Notes under the pieces: model-generated
Database searches by the model: none
What the model was told of the DNA's origin: nothing
Seen by the model: only the letters and a program-made list of their open reading frames with translations
Shown: positions 24,576-31,180 of the stretch, piece by piece
Layout: each line of letters starts with the position of its first letter
Position numbering within the stretch: position 1 is the first letter of the stretch
Position numbers and translations under genes: made by a program
Assembly (NCBI GenBank): GCA_900544195.1
Contig: UQUJ01000022.1
Location: 1-38,434, forward strand
Reading direction: 5' to 3'
DNA from: an uncultured Alistipes sp.
Lineage (GTDB): Bacteria > Bacteroidota > Bacteroidia > Bacteroidales > UBA932
DNA length: 38,434 nucleotides

Positions 24576-25333
24576 TGGATTTTCAGACGCTTTGCCACCA
24601 GCTTGAGGCCGGAGAGATCAGGGTCGCCGAGAAGGTCGGTGGCCAATGGGAAGTCAACGCTTGGATCAAGGAGGCGATCTTAGAGGGATTCCGGATCGGG
24701 AAACTGAAGGATTTGAGCGAGGGAGGATATTCATTTTTCGACAAGGATACCCTCCCGCTCCATCGGTTCTCCTTGGAGGACAGGGTTCGCATAGTTCCCG
24801 GTGGCAGCAGCGTGCGTTGCGGGGCCTTTCTCGCTCCTTCGGTCATTATGATGCCGCCGTCCTACGTCAACATCGGGGCGTATGTGGATGAGGGGACGAT
24901 GATTGACTCGCACGCTCTTGTCGGTTCCTGCGCACAGGTCGGGAGGAACGTGCACATCTCGGCGGCGGCGCAGATCGGTGGGGTGCTTGAGCCTGCCGGG
25001 GCTTTGCCTGTCATCATTGAGGACGGTGCGTTCATCGGCGGAAATTGCGGAATTTACGAGGGCACGATAGTGGGGAAGGGGGCTGTGCTGGCCTCCGGCG
25101 TGATTCTGACAAAGGGAACGGCGGTTTATGACGCTGTCGCCGGAGGGTATGTTCCTCGGAGCGCTTCCGGACAGACGGTCGTGCCTCCGGGAGCGGTCGT
25201 GGTGTCGGGTACTCGTCCTGTGATGTCAGGGCCGGGAAAGGATGCCGGGATTCATCTCTATACCCCTGTCATCGTGAAGTACCGTGACGGCAAGACTGAT
25301 GCTTCCGTCGAGCTTGAGTCACTGCTCAGGTAG
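24572..25333 (+). CDS. dapD: 2,3,4,5-tetrahydropyridine-2,6-dicarboxylate N-succinyltransferase
   Basis: A 253-aa acyltransferase of the hexapeptide-repeat (left-handed beta-helix) class. It adds a succinyl group from succinyl-CoA to tetrahydrodipicolinate. It aligns by eye with the proteobacterial type: ALRVAEK-like GEIRVAEKVGGQWEVNAWIKEAIL, then MPPSYVNIGAYVDEGTMIDSHALVGSCAQVGRNVHIS (about residues 92-128), QIGGVLEP and the C-terminal VVVSGTRP. Its N-terminus is shorter than that of E. coli DapD. It starts in the 4-nt overlap with dapA. Together with dapE it defines the succinylase branch; an aminotransferase (dapC/argD) must lie elsewhere. Confidence 0.92.
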   Translation: MMDFQTLCHQLEAGEIRVAEKVGGQWEVNAWIKEAILEGFRIGKLKDLSEGGYSFFDKDTLPLHRFSLEDRVRIVPGGSSVRCGAFLAPSVIMMPPSYVNIGAYVDEGTMIDSHALVGSCAQVGRNVHISAAAQIGGVLEPAGALPVIIEDGAFIGGNCGIYEGTIVGKGAVLASGVILTKGTAVYDAVAGGYVPRSASGQTVVPPGAVVVSGTRPVMSGPGKDAGIHLYTPVIVKYRDGKTDASVELESLLR

Positions 25334-25336
25334 CCT

Positions 25337-25373
25337 CCGGTCACAGTCGCTTCGACAAGCTCAGCGACCGGTC
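25337..25373. repeat. REP-like inverted repeat between dapD and dapF
   Basis: CGCTTCGACAAGCTCAGCG with outer CCGGT/ACCGG can form a hairpin (CCGGT 25337-25341 with 25367-25371; CGCT 25348-25351 with AGCG 25363-25366; a 6-nt bulge). The TTCGACAAGCTCAG core resembles a short extragenic repeat that I recall from many bacterial genomes. The similar TTCGACAGGCTC occurs at 34983 and, inverted, at 35099. The remainder of the 62-nt gap is AT-rich. Confidence 0.55.
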
Positions 25374-25395
25374 AAAGCGGTATTATTAATAAATA

Positions 25396-26247
25396 ATGAT
25401 GTACAAGTTCTATAAATACCACGGTGCCGGCAATGACTTCCTGCTGGCCGACAACCGTTCCGGCGATCTGGCATTGTCCCCGGAGCAAATCCGTCATCTT
25501 TGCGCCCGCCACACTGGTTTCGGGGCCGACGGCGTGATGCTATTGGAAAACAGTGACGAGTCCGCTTTCCGGATGGTCTTCTACAATCCTGACGGAAGCG
25601 GAGGAATGATGTGCGGCAACGGCGGACGCTGCATCGTCGCGTTCGCAGCTGATCTGGGAATATCCAAGGACGATGGCCATATTGTTTTTGAGGCCGCGGA
25701 CGGGCTTCATCATGCGGAAATCATTACTTCCTCCGGGCCGACAACTCCGGAAAGAGTAGTCCGCTTACAGATGCGGGACGTGTCCGGCATCCAATCATTC
25801 CCGAAGGAACACGTCTGCTTTCTGGACACCGGCACACGCCACCTTGTAAAGTTTGTCCATGGCTTGAGTGAATATCCTGTCCAGTCGGATGGCGCGGCCC
25901 TTCGTCATGATCCACATTTCGCTCCAGTCGGCACGAATGTCAATTTTGTGGAACCGGAGCGGAAAGGCGACAGAGTGATTCTGAATATTCGTACATTCGA
26001 GAAAGGAGTTGAGGGAGAGACATTGGCCTGTGGCACCGGTATAGTGGCTTCGGCTTTAGCCGCATATTCACAAGGAGTCATTGGTAGTAATGGCACTGAT
26101 GACCGTGTCTCGTGCATCGTGAGGGCTGCCATCGCCGACCTCATTGTTGATTTTGTCCCGATATTCGAAAACGGAAAGGCCTCTTTCGAGGATATTTGGT
26201 TGACAGGCCCCACAAATTATGTTGGCACTATTGAAATTATGTTGTAA
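25396..26247 (+). CDS. dapF: Diaminopimelate epimerase
   Basis: A 283-aa PLP-independent epimerase that turns LL-DAP into meso-DAP for peptidoglycan and lysine. It has HGAGNDFLLADNR near the N-terminus, the first catalytic cysteine in MMCGNGGRC (about residues 71-79), and the second in ETLACGTGIVAS near residue 215. Start at ATG 25396 (MMYKFYKYHGAGNDF); the second Met codon at 25399 is equally possible. It is separated from dapD by a 62-nt gap with a REP-like repeat, and its stop overlaps the next gene's promoter. Confidence 0.95.
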   Translation: MMYKFYKYHGAGNDFLLADNRSGDLALSPEQIRHLCARHTGFGADGVMLLENSDESAFRMVFYNPDGSGGMMCGNGGRCIVAFAADLGISKDDGHIVFEAADGLHHAEIITSSGPTTPERVVRLQMRDVSGIQSFPKEHVCFLDTGTRHLVKFVHGLSEYPVQSDGAALRHDPHFAPVGTNVNFVEPERKGDRVILNIRTFEKGVEGETLACGTGIVASALAAYSQGVIGSNGTDDRVSCIVRAAIADLIVDFVPIFENGKASFEDIWLTGPTNYVGTIEIML

Positions 26248-26252
26248 CTTTG
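26222..26252 (+). promoter_or_regulatory. Promoter of the DUF4465-like lipoprotein gene
   Basis: TTGG (26222-26225), 19 nt, TAACTTTG (26245-26252): a good Bacteroidota promoter. The first three bases of the -7 box are the dapF stop codon TAA. Confidence 0.72.
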
Positions 26253-26279
26253 GCAAATTAAACGATAAAGTGATTTTTT

Positions 26280-27029
26280 ATGAAAAACTCAATCAAACTC
26301 TTCATTCTGGCGGCCATCATCATTGTCGCCGCTTCCTGCGAGAACAAACCTTCCACTATGAGCTACACCTTGACGGGAAATTTCTCCTATGTGCTCGATT
26401 TACCTAAGGCCTATCCGACAGTTGACAGCCTGTACTATAATAAGTTTATTATGCTTGACAACTATTCAGCATTGTGCACCAGCTGCAATGATGTGAATTC
26501 AGGCTTCAGCGGCGGTTGGAAGGTTTCCGCGAAAAAAGGAGGCGCTGAAGACACGGATGAGCTTCTGATTTTCACATCCGCCGGGAAATATGCCGGTTAC
26601 ACCGAGCCGAAAACGGGTTTTGCCAACAAGACATACGCGGTGTTCTTTCCGTCGATGTCGCCAGGCTATGACATCGTGTTCAAGTACAAGGACTATTTTA
26701 CAAAATCCACCTGTAATGTGCTTGGATTCTACATCAACAACACCAAGTACACCGAAAAACTGGCTGACGAGGGAAAGATCGCTGACGGCGACTACTTTAA
26801 AGTGACCGCAACGTTCTTCAAGAACGACCTGCCGGTCTGCACTGAGGAGTTCTATCTGGTTGACTACACCGGCGCCGAGCATAAGATTGTGAAGGATTGG
26901 ACGGCTTGGGACATGAAGACCGCAAGAGGGTACGATGTGGATGCAGTGAAGTTTTCCGTGTCTTCCACCACGCTGCTTCCTACATTCTGTCTTGACATTC
27001 TCCTTGCGTCCGTCGCTGTGGAGTACTGA
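26280..27029 (+). CDS. DUF4465-like lipoprotein
   Basis: A 249-aa secreted lipoprotein of unknown function. A type II signal peptide is clear: KNSIKLFILAAIIIVAASC, with lipobox VAASC and the acylated Cys near residue 20, then ENKPS. The body has SGFSGGWKVSAKK, GFYINNTKYTEKLADEG and a C-terminal VKDWTAWDMKTARGYDVDAVKFSVSST, an order and wording that match the DUF4465 family of Bacteroidota surface proteins as I remember it. Probably exposed in the outer membrane or periplasm. It has its own promoter. No enzyme motif is visible. Confidence 0.65.
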   Translation: MKNSIKLFILAAIIIVAASCENKPSTMSYTLTGNFSYVLDLPKAYPTVDSLYYNKFIMLDNYSALCTSCNDVNSGFSGGWKVSAKKGGAEDTDELLIFTSAGKYAGYTEPKTGFANKTYAVFFPSMSPGYDIVFKYKDYFTKSTCNVLGFYINNTKYTEKLADEGKIADGDYFKVTATFFKNDLPVCTEEFYLVDYTGAEHKIVKDWTAWDMKTARGYDVDAVKFSVSSTTLLPTFCLDILLASVAVEY

Positions 27030-27100
27030 CATCGGGTTGACATTAAGAAGCTGTTTTGCGCGTCCCCTTTGAATTTTCGATAGTCTAAATAATTGCCGTA

Positions 27101-27781
27101 ATGAAAGAGAACAAGGAATATAAAAACGAAGCTCTGGCCGCTTTGAAAGGCCGGTGGGCTCCGTCTGTGCTTGCCGTGCTGGCATATATGGCTGTTTTGG
27201 CAGTTTTCATCGCTCCTTATGAGATAAAGGCCATGCAGCTGTCGTACGATCCGACAAACCTGCAGCTTGCCGCCGACATGATGAAATGGTATCCGGTCTT
27301 CATTCTGGGCTGTATTTTTGTCTCGTTCCCGCTTTTGGTCGGACTGGTAAATGGTTTCAAGTCACTTTTCACGGATGGTGACGACAAGGTCCTTTCAAAC
27401 GAGTTCAAGATCGGGTTCGGTAATTACTGGCATCATGTCTGGGGCATGTTCCTGAACAGATTCTTCGTCTTCCTTTGGTCGCTTCTGCTTTTTGTGCCGG
27501 GGATCATAAAGACCCTTTCCTATGCGATGACGAACTACATTCTTGTGGATAAGCCGGAACTCTCGGCCAATGAGGCGATCAACCTTAGCAAGGACATGAT
27601 GTACGGCCACAAGTTTGACCTGTTCTACCTTTATCTTAGTTTTGCCGGATGGTTCATCCTGTGTCTCTTTACTCTGGGAATCGGTTTCCTGTGGCTCTAC
27701 CCTTACGCACAGGCGGCTCAGGTGTCCTTCTACCTTGATGTCAAGGAAGACTACGAAAGAAGAACAGGAGTTGACTTTTAG
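27101..27781 (+). CDS. DUF975-family integral membrane protein
   Basis: A 226-aa membrane protein with about 4-5 hydrophobic spans (for example VLAVLAYMAVLAVFIA, YPVFILGCIFVSFPLLVGL, FFVFLWSLLLFVPGIIKTL and FAGWFILCLFTLGIGFLWLYP). The N-terminal KENKEYKNEALAALKGRW and the central NLSKDMMYGHKFDLFYL are typical of the DUF975 family. The role of this family is not known to me. It ends 9 nt from the convergent rimM stop, leaving no space for a terminator. The 71-nt gap upstream shows no convincing promoter. Confidence 0.8.
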   Translation: MKENKEYKNEALAALKGRWAPSVLAVLAYMAVLAVFIAPYEIKAMQLSYDPTNLQLAADMMKWYPVFILGCIFVSFPLLVGLVNGFKSLFTDGDDKVLSNEFKIGFGNYWHHVWGMFLNRFFVFLWSLLLFVPGIIKTLSYAMTNYILVDKPELSANEAINLSKDMMYGHKFDLFYLYLSFAGWFILCLFTLGIGFLWLYPYAQAAQVSFYLDVKEDYERRTGVDF

Positions 27782-27790
27782 GAACAATTT

Positions 27791-28315
27791 TTAGATCAGA
27801 CCCTCGGGCACATTCACCGAGATGGTCTTTGAGTCTTCATCGACGGACAGGATGAGATCCTCGTGCAGAGGAATCATGACCTGTCCGCCTTTCGTCTCTA
27901 CGTAGAGACAGGTGTTGCCAGGGATGTCCTCGTAGTCAGTGATTTCACCAACGGCCTTGCCTTCCGCGTCCAGAAGTGACCAGCCGATCAGGTCGTCAAC
28001 CGTAAGGCCGTTGTCCGCGTTTTCATATTCATGGATTCCGTCAGGTTTGACGAATATGTCCTTGCCGACCAACTCTTCCGCATCCTGAAGGTTCTTCACC
28101 CCTGTCAAATGGGCCAGCGCGCGGTTGGTGCCTTTTCTTGAGAATGATTCAATGAAAAACGGAACCGGCAGTCCATCGAATGTGATGAACACCGGTTCCG
28201 TTTGGTTCAGGTCCTCGGGACTGATCTCGCGGAATCCAATGAGGATTTCGCCTTCGGTACCGTTGGACTTCAGTACCCGGGCAATCTGCAGAAGTTCTGA
28301 TTTTGCCCTGGACAT
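27791..28315 (-). CDS. rimM: Ribosome maturation factor RimM
   Basis: A 174-aa protein that assists 16S 3' domain maturation with S19. It has the N-terminal RimM domain (KSELLQIARVLKSNGTEGEILIGF), the LTGVKNLQDAEELVGKDIFV segment, and the C-terminal PRC-barrel (LIGWSLLDAEGKAVGEITDYEDIPGN). The open frame extends upstream into rpsP, but that part is a different frame of the Ala-rich S16 tail; the start is the ATG at 28315, 4 nt after the rpsP stop. The rpsP-rimM pair is widely conserved; trmD and rplS, often next in other phyla, are absent here. Confidence 0.93.
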   Translation of the reverse strand: MSRAKSELLQIARVLKSNGTEGEILIGFREISPEDLNQTEPVFITFDGLPVPFFIESFSRKGTNRALAHLTGVKNLQDAEELVGKDIFVKPDGIHEYENADNGLTVDDLIGWSLLDAEGKAVGEITDYEDIPGNTCLYVETKGGQVMIPLHEDLILSVDEDSKTISVNVPEGLI

Positions 28316-28319
28316 CTGA

Positions 28320-28883
28320 TTAGGCCTCTGCTGGAGCTTCCGGAGCGGCCTCGGCGGCAGCGGCTTCCTCAGCGGCCTTTGCTGCAGCTGCCTCTTCGGC
28401 GGCCTTGCGCTGAGCCTCGGCGAGTTCCTCTGCTTTCTTGGCAAGAGCCTCGGCCCTTTCCGCGTTTACCTTCTTCTCAGCCTCAAGAGCGACCTTCGCC
28501 TTGTCGGCGGCGTCCTTTACGAGACCGGCCTTCTTGGCGGCGATCTTCGCGTCTCTCTCTGCTTTCCAAGCGTTCCATTTGGCATCAGCCTGCTCCTGTG
28601 TGAGAGCGCCCTTTGCGATACCTCCCTCAAGATGCTTTCTCAGGAGAACACCCTCGTAAGAGAGGATTCTGCGGGCCACGAGTGTAGGCTGGGCGCCGAC
28701 ATTGAGCCATTTGAGAGCCTTCTCGCCATCAAGGATGATGGTGGCAGGGTTGGTGTTAGGGTTGTAAGAGCCGAGTTGCTCGATGAAACGTCCGTCGCGA
28801 GGTGCGCGGGAATCAGCCACAACAATGTGGAAGAATGCGAAATTCTTCTTACCGTGGCGCTGAAGTCTGATTTTAACAGCCAT
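28320..28883 (-). CDS. rpsP: Ribosomal protein bS16 with long C-terminal tail
   Basis: The 187-aa small-subunit protein has the usual S16 core in the first 80 residues or so (KIRLQRHGKKNFAFFHIVVADSR, RFIEQLGSYNPN, ALKWLNVGAQPTLVARRILS). A tail of about 100 residues follows, rich in Ala, Glu and Lys and ending in AAEAAPEAPAEA, probably helical. Long charged tails on S16 are common in Bacteroidota; their role is not established. It is followed by rimM. Confidence 0.96.
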   Translation of the reverse strand: MAVKIRLQRHGKKNFAFFHIVVADSRAPRDGRFIEQLGSYNPNTNPATIILDGEKALKWLNVGAQPTLVARRILSYEGVLLRKHLEGGIAKGALTQEQADAKWNAWKAERDAKIAAKKAGLVKDAADKAKVALEAEKKVNAERAEALAKKAEELAEAQRKAAEEAAAAKAAEEAAAAEAAPEAPAEA

Positions 28884-28944
28884 TGTGAATCTGTTTTTAA
28901 ATTATTAATGATTTTTACCGTCGCTTCCAACTCGTGAAAGCGTG

Positions 28945-28952
28945 CAAAGATA
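28945..28952 (-). promoter_or_regulatory. -7 box for rpsP-rimM
   Basis: On the minus strand TATCTTTG (complement of CAAAGATA 28945-28952), 61 nt before the rpsP ATG. The -33 position is not a clean TTTG. It faces away from the tRNA-Leu promoter 20 nt to the right. Confidence 0.6.
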
Positions 28953-28971
28953 CAAATAATTCTTCAAAAAA

Positions 28972-29002
28972 TTTGATATTTCAGGAATATTACCTATCTT
29001 TG
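28972..29002 (+). promoter_or_regulatory. Promoter of tRNA-Leu
   Basis: TTTG (28972-28975), 19 nt, TATCTTTG (28995-29002): an exact consensus promoter. Start of transcription would be near 29009, 24 nt before the tRNA. Confidence 0.88.
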
Positions 29003-29032
29003 CAATCCCAAAACGATTGGGAGACATACTTT

Positions 29033-29115
29033 GCGGTAGTGGTGAAATGGTATACACGCTACTTTGAGGGGGTAGTGGGCGCAAGCCCGTGTGAGTTCGA
29101 CTCTCACCTACCGCA
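29033..29115 (+). tRNA. tRNA-Leu (anticodon GAG)
   Basis: An 83-nt class II tRNA: acceptor GCGGTAG/CTACCGC, anticodon loop TTTGAGG with GAG, long variable arm, T-arm GTGAG-TTCGACT-CTCAC, discriminator A. CCA is not encoded. Confidence 0.95.
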
Positions 29116-29123
29116 CGATTGAG

Positions 29124-29149
29124 GACCGACGGATTCCGCCGGTCTTTTT
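29124..29149 (+). terminator. Terminator of tRNA-Leu
   Basis: GACCGACGG (29124-29132) pairs with CCGCCGGTC (29136-29144), one mismatch, 3-nt loop, followed by TTTTT. Confidence 0.85.
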
Positions 29150-29170
29150 CGTATTCCATGATTTTTCAAT

Positions 29171-29250
29171 ATGTTTCCTCTGAAAAACTGTTTCTTTCTT
29201 ATGAGACAGGATGTTTCCTCTAAAAAACGGTTTCTTTCTTATGTGACGGG
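29171..29250. repeat. 40-bp tandem direct repeat upstream of the GH78 gene
   Basis: Two abutting 40-bp units, 29171-29210 and 29211-29250, differ at only a few positions. Both start ATGTTTCCTCT and contain TTTCTTTCTTATG. They fill most of the space between the tRNA-Leu terminator and the GH78 gene. They may be a duplicated regulator-binding site or a recent slippage duplication. Confidence 0.9.
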
Positions 29251-29273
29251 CGTAATAATCGCGGATTTTTATG

Positions 29274-29281
29274 TAAGTTTG
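29274..29281 (+). promoter_or_regulatory. Possible -7 box at the GH78 start codon
   Basis: TAAGTTTG matches TAnnTTTG but ends 5 nt before the ATG at 29287, so if used the mRNA would be nearly leaderless. No TTTG lies 19 nt upstream. Confidence 0.35.
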
Positions 29282-29286
29282 TGTAT

Positions 29287-31029
29287 ATGTTTAAGAGGAT
29301 ATTTATACTTGGTGCGCTGCTGGGGGCGGCGACCTTGGCTTCCGGGCAGGAGTCCGTCGTTCGGGAAGAAAATAGTGTTCAGCGGCAGGACACCGAGTTT
29401 GTGAGTGAGTACATCGCTCCGACAAGAATCATGTTTTCCCACGGTGGCGTGACCGGAACAGAAAACCTTCTGAGGCCGTATTGCGGGCAGGTATCCACCA
29501 ACGAGCCGAATGTCTGCGTGTTCAGAAACGGAAAGGAGGGCGGAAGTTCCGTCCTTCTGGATTTCGGGAAAGAGATTCAAGGCGGCATACAGATAGTGAG
29601 GGCGATGTCCGCTGACAAGGCGGCAGCGCGCTTCCGTGTCTGCTTCGGCGAATCTGTGAGCGAGGCTCTGAGCAGCGTTGACGATGCCGGAACAACAGCC
29701 ACCAACGAGCATTCTGTCAGGGATTTCGAGATCTCGGTACCTTGGCTCGGGGCCGTTGAATATGGCAACACCGGCTTCCGCTTTGTCCGTCTGGATCTGC
29801 TTGGCGAGGACACTGAGGCACTGCTGGTCGCGGTCCGGGCCATTTCCCGCTACCGTGACATCCCTTACGTCGGACAATTCAGGTGCAGTGACGAAAGGCT
29901 GAACCAGATCTGGCAGACAGGAGCCTACACGGTTCATCTGAATATGCAGGAATATCTTTGGGACGGTGTCAAGAGGGACCGTCTCGTCTGGATCGGGGAC
30001 ATGCACCCCGAGGTGATGGCCGTGAACACGGTCTTCGGCAACCACAAGGTTGTCCGGAAGAGTCTTGATTACGTACGGAACAGCACACCTCCGACCGTCT
30101 GGATGAACGGAATATGCTCATATTCATTGTGGTGGATCATCATCCATCACCATCTTTATGAGTATTACGGTGACCTTGCGTACCTTCGTGAGCAGCATAC
30201 CTATCTGACTGATCTTCTGCACACGGTGATGGCAAACTTCGATGGTTCGAAGGAGAACTTCAAGGACGGACGGTTCATCGATTGGCCTACATCAGAGAAT
30301 CCGGATGCCATTCACGCCGGGCTTCAGGCGCTTTCCGTAAGGGCAATGGAGGCCGGCGCCGATATGGCCGGATGGCTTGGGGACGGCAAATTGAAGGATG
30401 AATGCTCGGCGGCCGCCTCGAAGTTACGGGAGTATAAGCCTTCCATGACATCAAGCAAACAGGCGGCGGCTCTTCTTTATCTTGAGGATATGGCCGACGC
30501 TGACAAGGTCCGTGACGTGATTCTGGCTGGAGGCGCCAATGGATTCTCTTCGTTTATGGGTTACTATATGCTTGAGGCTTTGGCCAAAAGCGGCGACTAC
30601 GACGAGGCCATGAAGATGATTTCTGACTATTGGGGTGCGATGCTGGATCTCGGTGCGACAACATTCTGGGAGGATTTCGATTATTCAAAGGCCGCCGGAG
30701 CCGGCAGGATTGACGAGGTCGTTCCGGAGGGCAGGTACGACATCCATGCCGATGGCGGGGCCTATTGCTATGTCGGCCTTCGCCACAGTTTCTGCCATGG
30801 CTGGGCTTCCGGACCTACCGTCTGGCTGAGTTCCCATGTGCTCGGCGTCGAGCCGGCCGAACCGGGCTTCAGGAAAGTCAGGATCAATCCGCACCTTGGA
30901 TCACTGGAATGGGCGGAAGGCTCCTATCCTACCCCTTACGGACCAATCACTGTCTCGCACAGGAAAGCCGCTGACGGATCAGTCAAATCCCAAATCCATC
31001 TCCCGAAAGGCGTGAAGCTGGTCAAATAA
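29287..31029 (+). CDS. Glycoside hydrolase family 78-like protein (alpha-L-rhamnosidase type)
   Basis: About 580 aa, exported: MFKRIFILGALLGAATLASG is a signal peptide. The frame can start at GTG 29281, but ATG 29287 gives the cleaner signal. A beta-rich N-terminal part (VLLDFGKEIQGGIQI near residues 85-100, GFRFVRLDLLG) leads to an (alpha/alpha)6 barrel with the GH78 hallmark DGVKRDRLVWIGDMHPE (about residues 228-244), DWPTSENPD, TTFWEDFDYS and the C-terminal HGWASGPTVWLSSHVLGVEP. The acidic residues expected in GH78 active sites are present. Probably periplasmic, removing L-rhamnose from glycans; the substrate is a family-level inference. It is not flanked by SusC/SusD or other sugar genes, and it has a 42-bp palindrome as terminator. 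Confidence 0.85.
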   Translation: MFKRIFILGALLGAATLASGQESVVREENSVQRQDTEFVSEYIAPTRIMFSHGGVTGTENLLRPYCGQVSTNEPNVCVFRNGKEGGSSVLLDFGKEIQGGIQIVRAMSADKAAARFRVCFGESVSEALSSVDDAGTTATNEHSVRDFEISVPWLGAVEYGNTGFRFVRLDLLGEDTEALLVAVRAISRYRDIPYVGQFRCSDERLNQIWQTGAYTVHLNMQEYLWDGVKRDRLVWIGDMHPEVMAVNTVFGNHKVVRKSLDYVRNSTPPTVWMNGICSYSLWWIIIHHHLYEYYGDLAYLREQHTYLTDLLHTVMANFDGSKENFKDGRFIDWPTSENPDAIHAGLQALSVRAMEAGADMAGWLGDGKLKDECSAAASKLREYKPSMTSSKQAAALLYLEDMADADKVRDVILAGGANGFSSFMGYYMLEALAKSGDYDEAMKMISDYWGAMLDLGATTFWEDFDYSKAAGAGRIDEVVPEGRYDIHADGGAYCYVGLRHSFCHGWASGPTVWLSSHVLGVEPAEPGFRKVRINPHLGSLEWAEGSYPTPYGPITVSHRKAADGSVKSQIHLPKGVKLVK

Positions 31030-31068
31030 TACCTCGTGTCAACCAAACTACGGTAAATGAATATGTTA

Positions 31069-31110
31069 AAGTAAAGTCCCGGTGCGGAATTCCGCACCGG
31101 GACTTTACTT
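31069..31110. terminator. 42-bp perfect palindrome, bidirectional terminator
   Basis: Perfect two-fold symmetry over 21 bp on each side, centred at 31089/31090 (GTGCGGAATTCCGCAC at the middle). It lies between the convergent GH78 gene and the TPR lipoprotein gene and would form an RNA hairpin of about 19 bp with an AATT loop on either transcript. A-rich and T-rich ends lie inside the arms (AAGTAAAG/CTTTACTT). Confidence 0.85.
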
Positions 31111-31180
31111 AATCGCTTGATTGCAAGTATGTTGCTTGCCACGCCCGAAAATGGACTCGGAGCGAAGCTACCGAACTTGA

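Noticed and set aside
27782..27790. Terminator between the DUF975 gene and rimM
   Set aside because: Only 9 nt separate the stops and no hairpin fits.
28316..28444. Longer RimM start
   Set aside because: The extra residues are an out-of-frame reading of the Ala-rich S16 tail.
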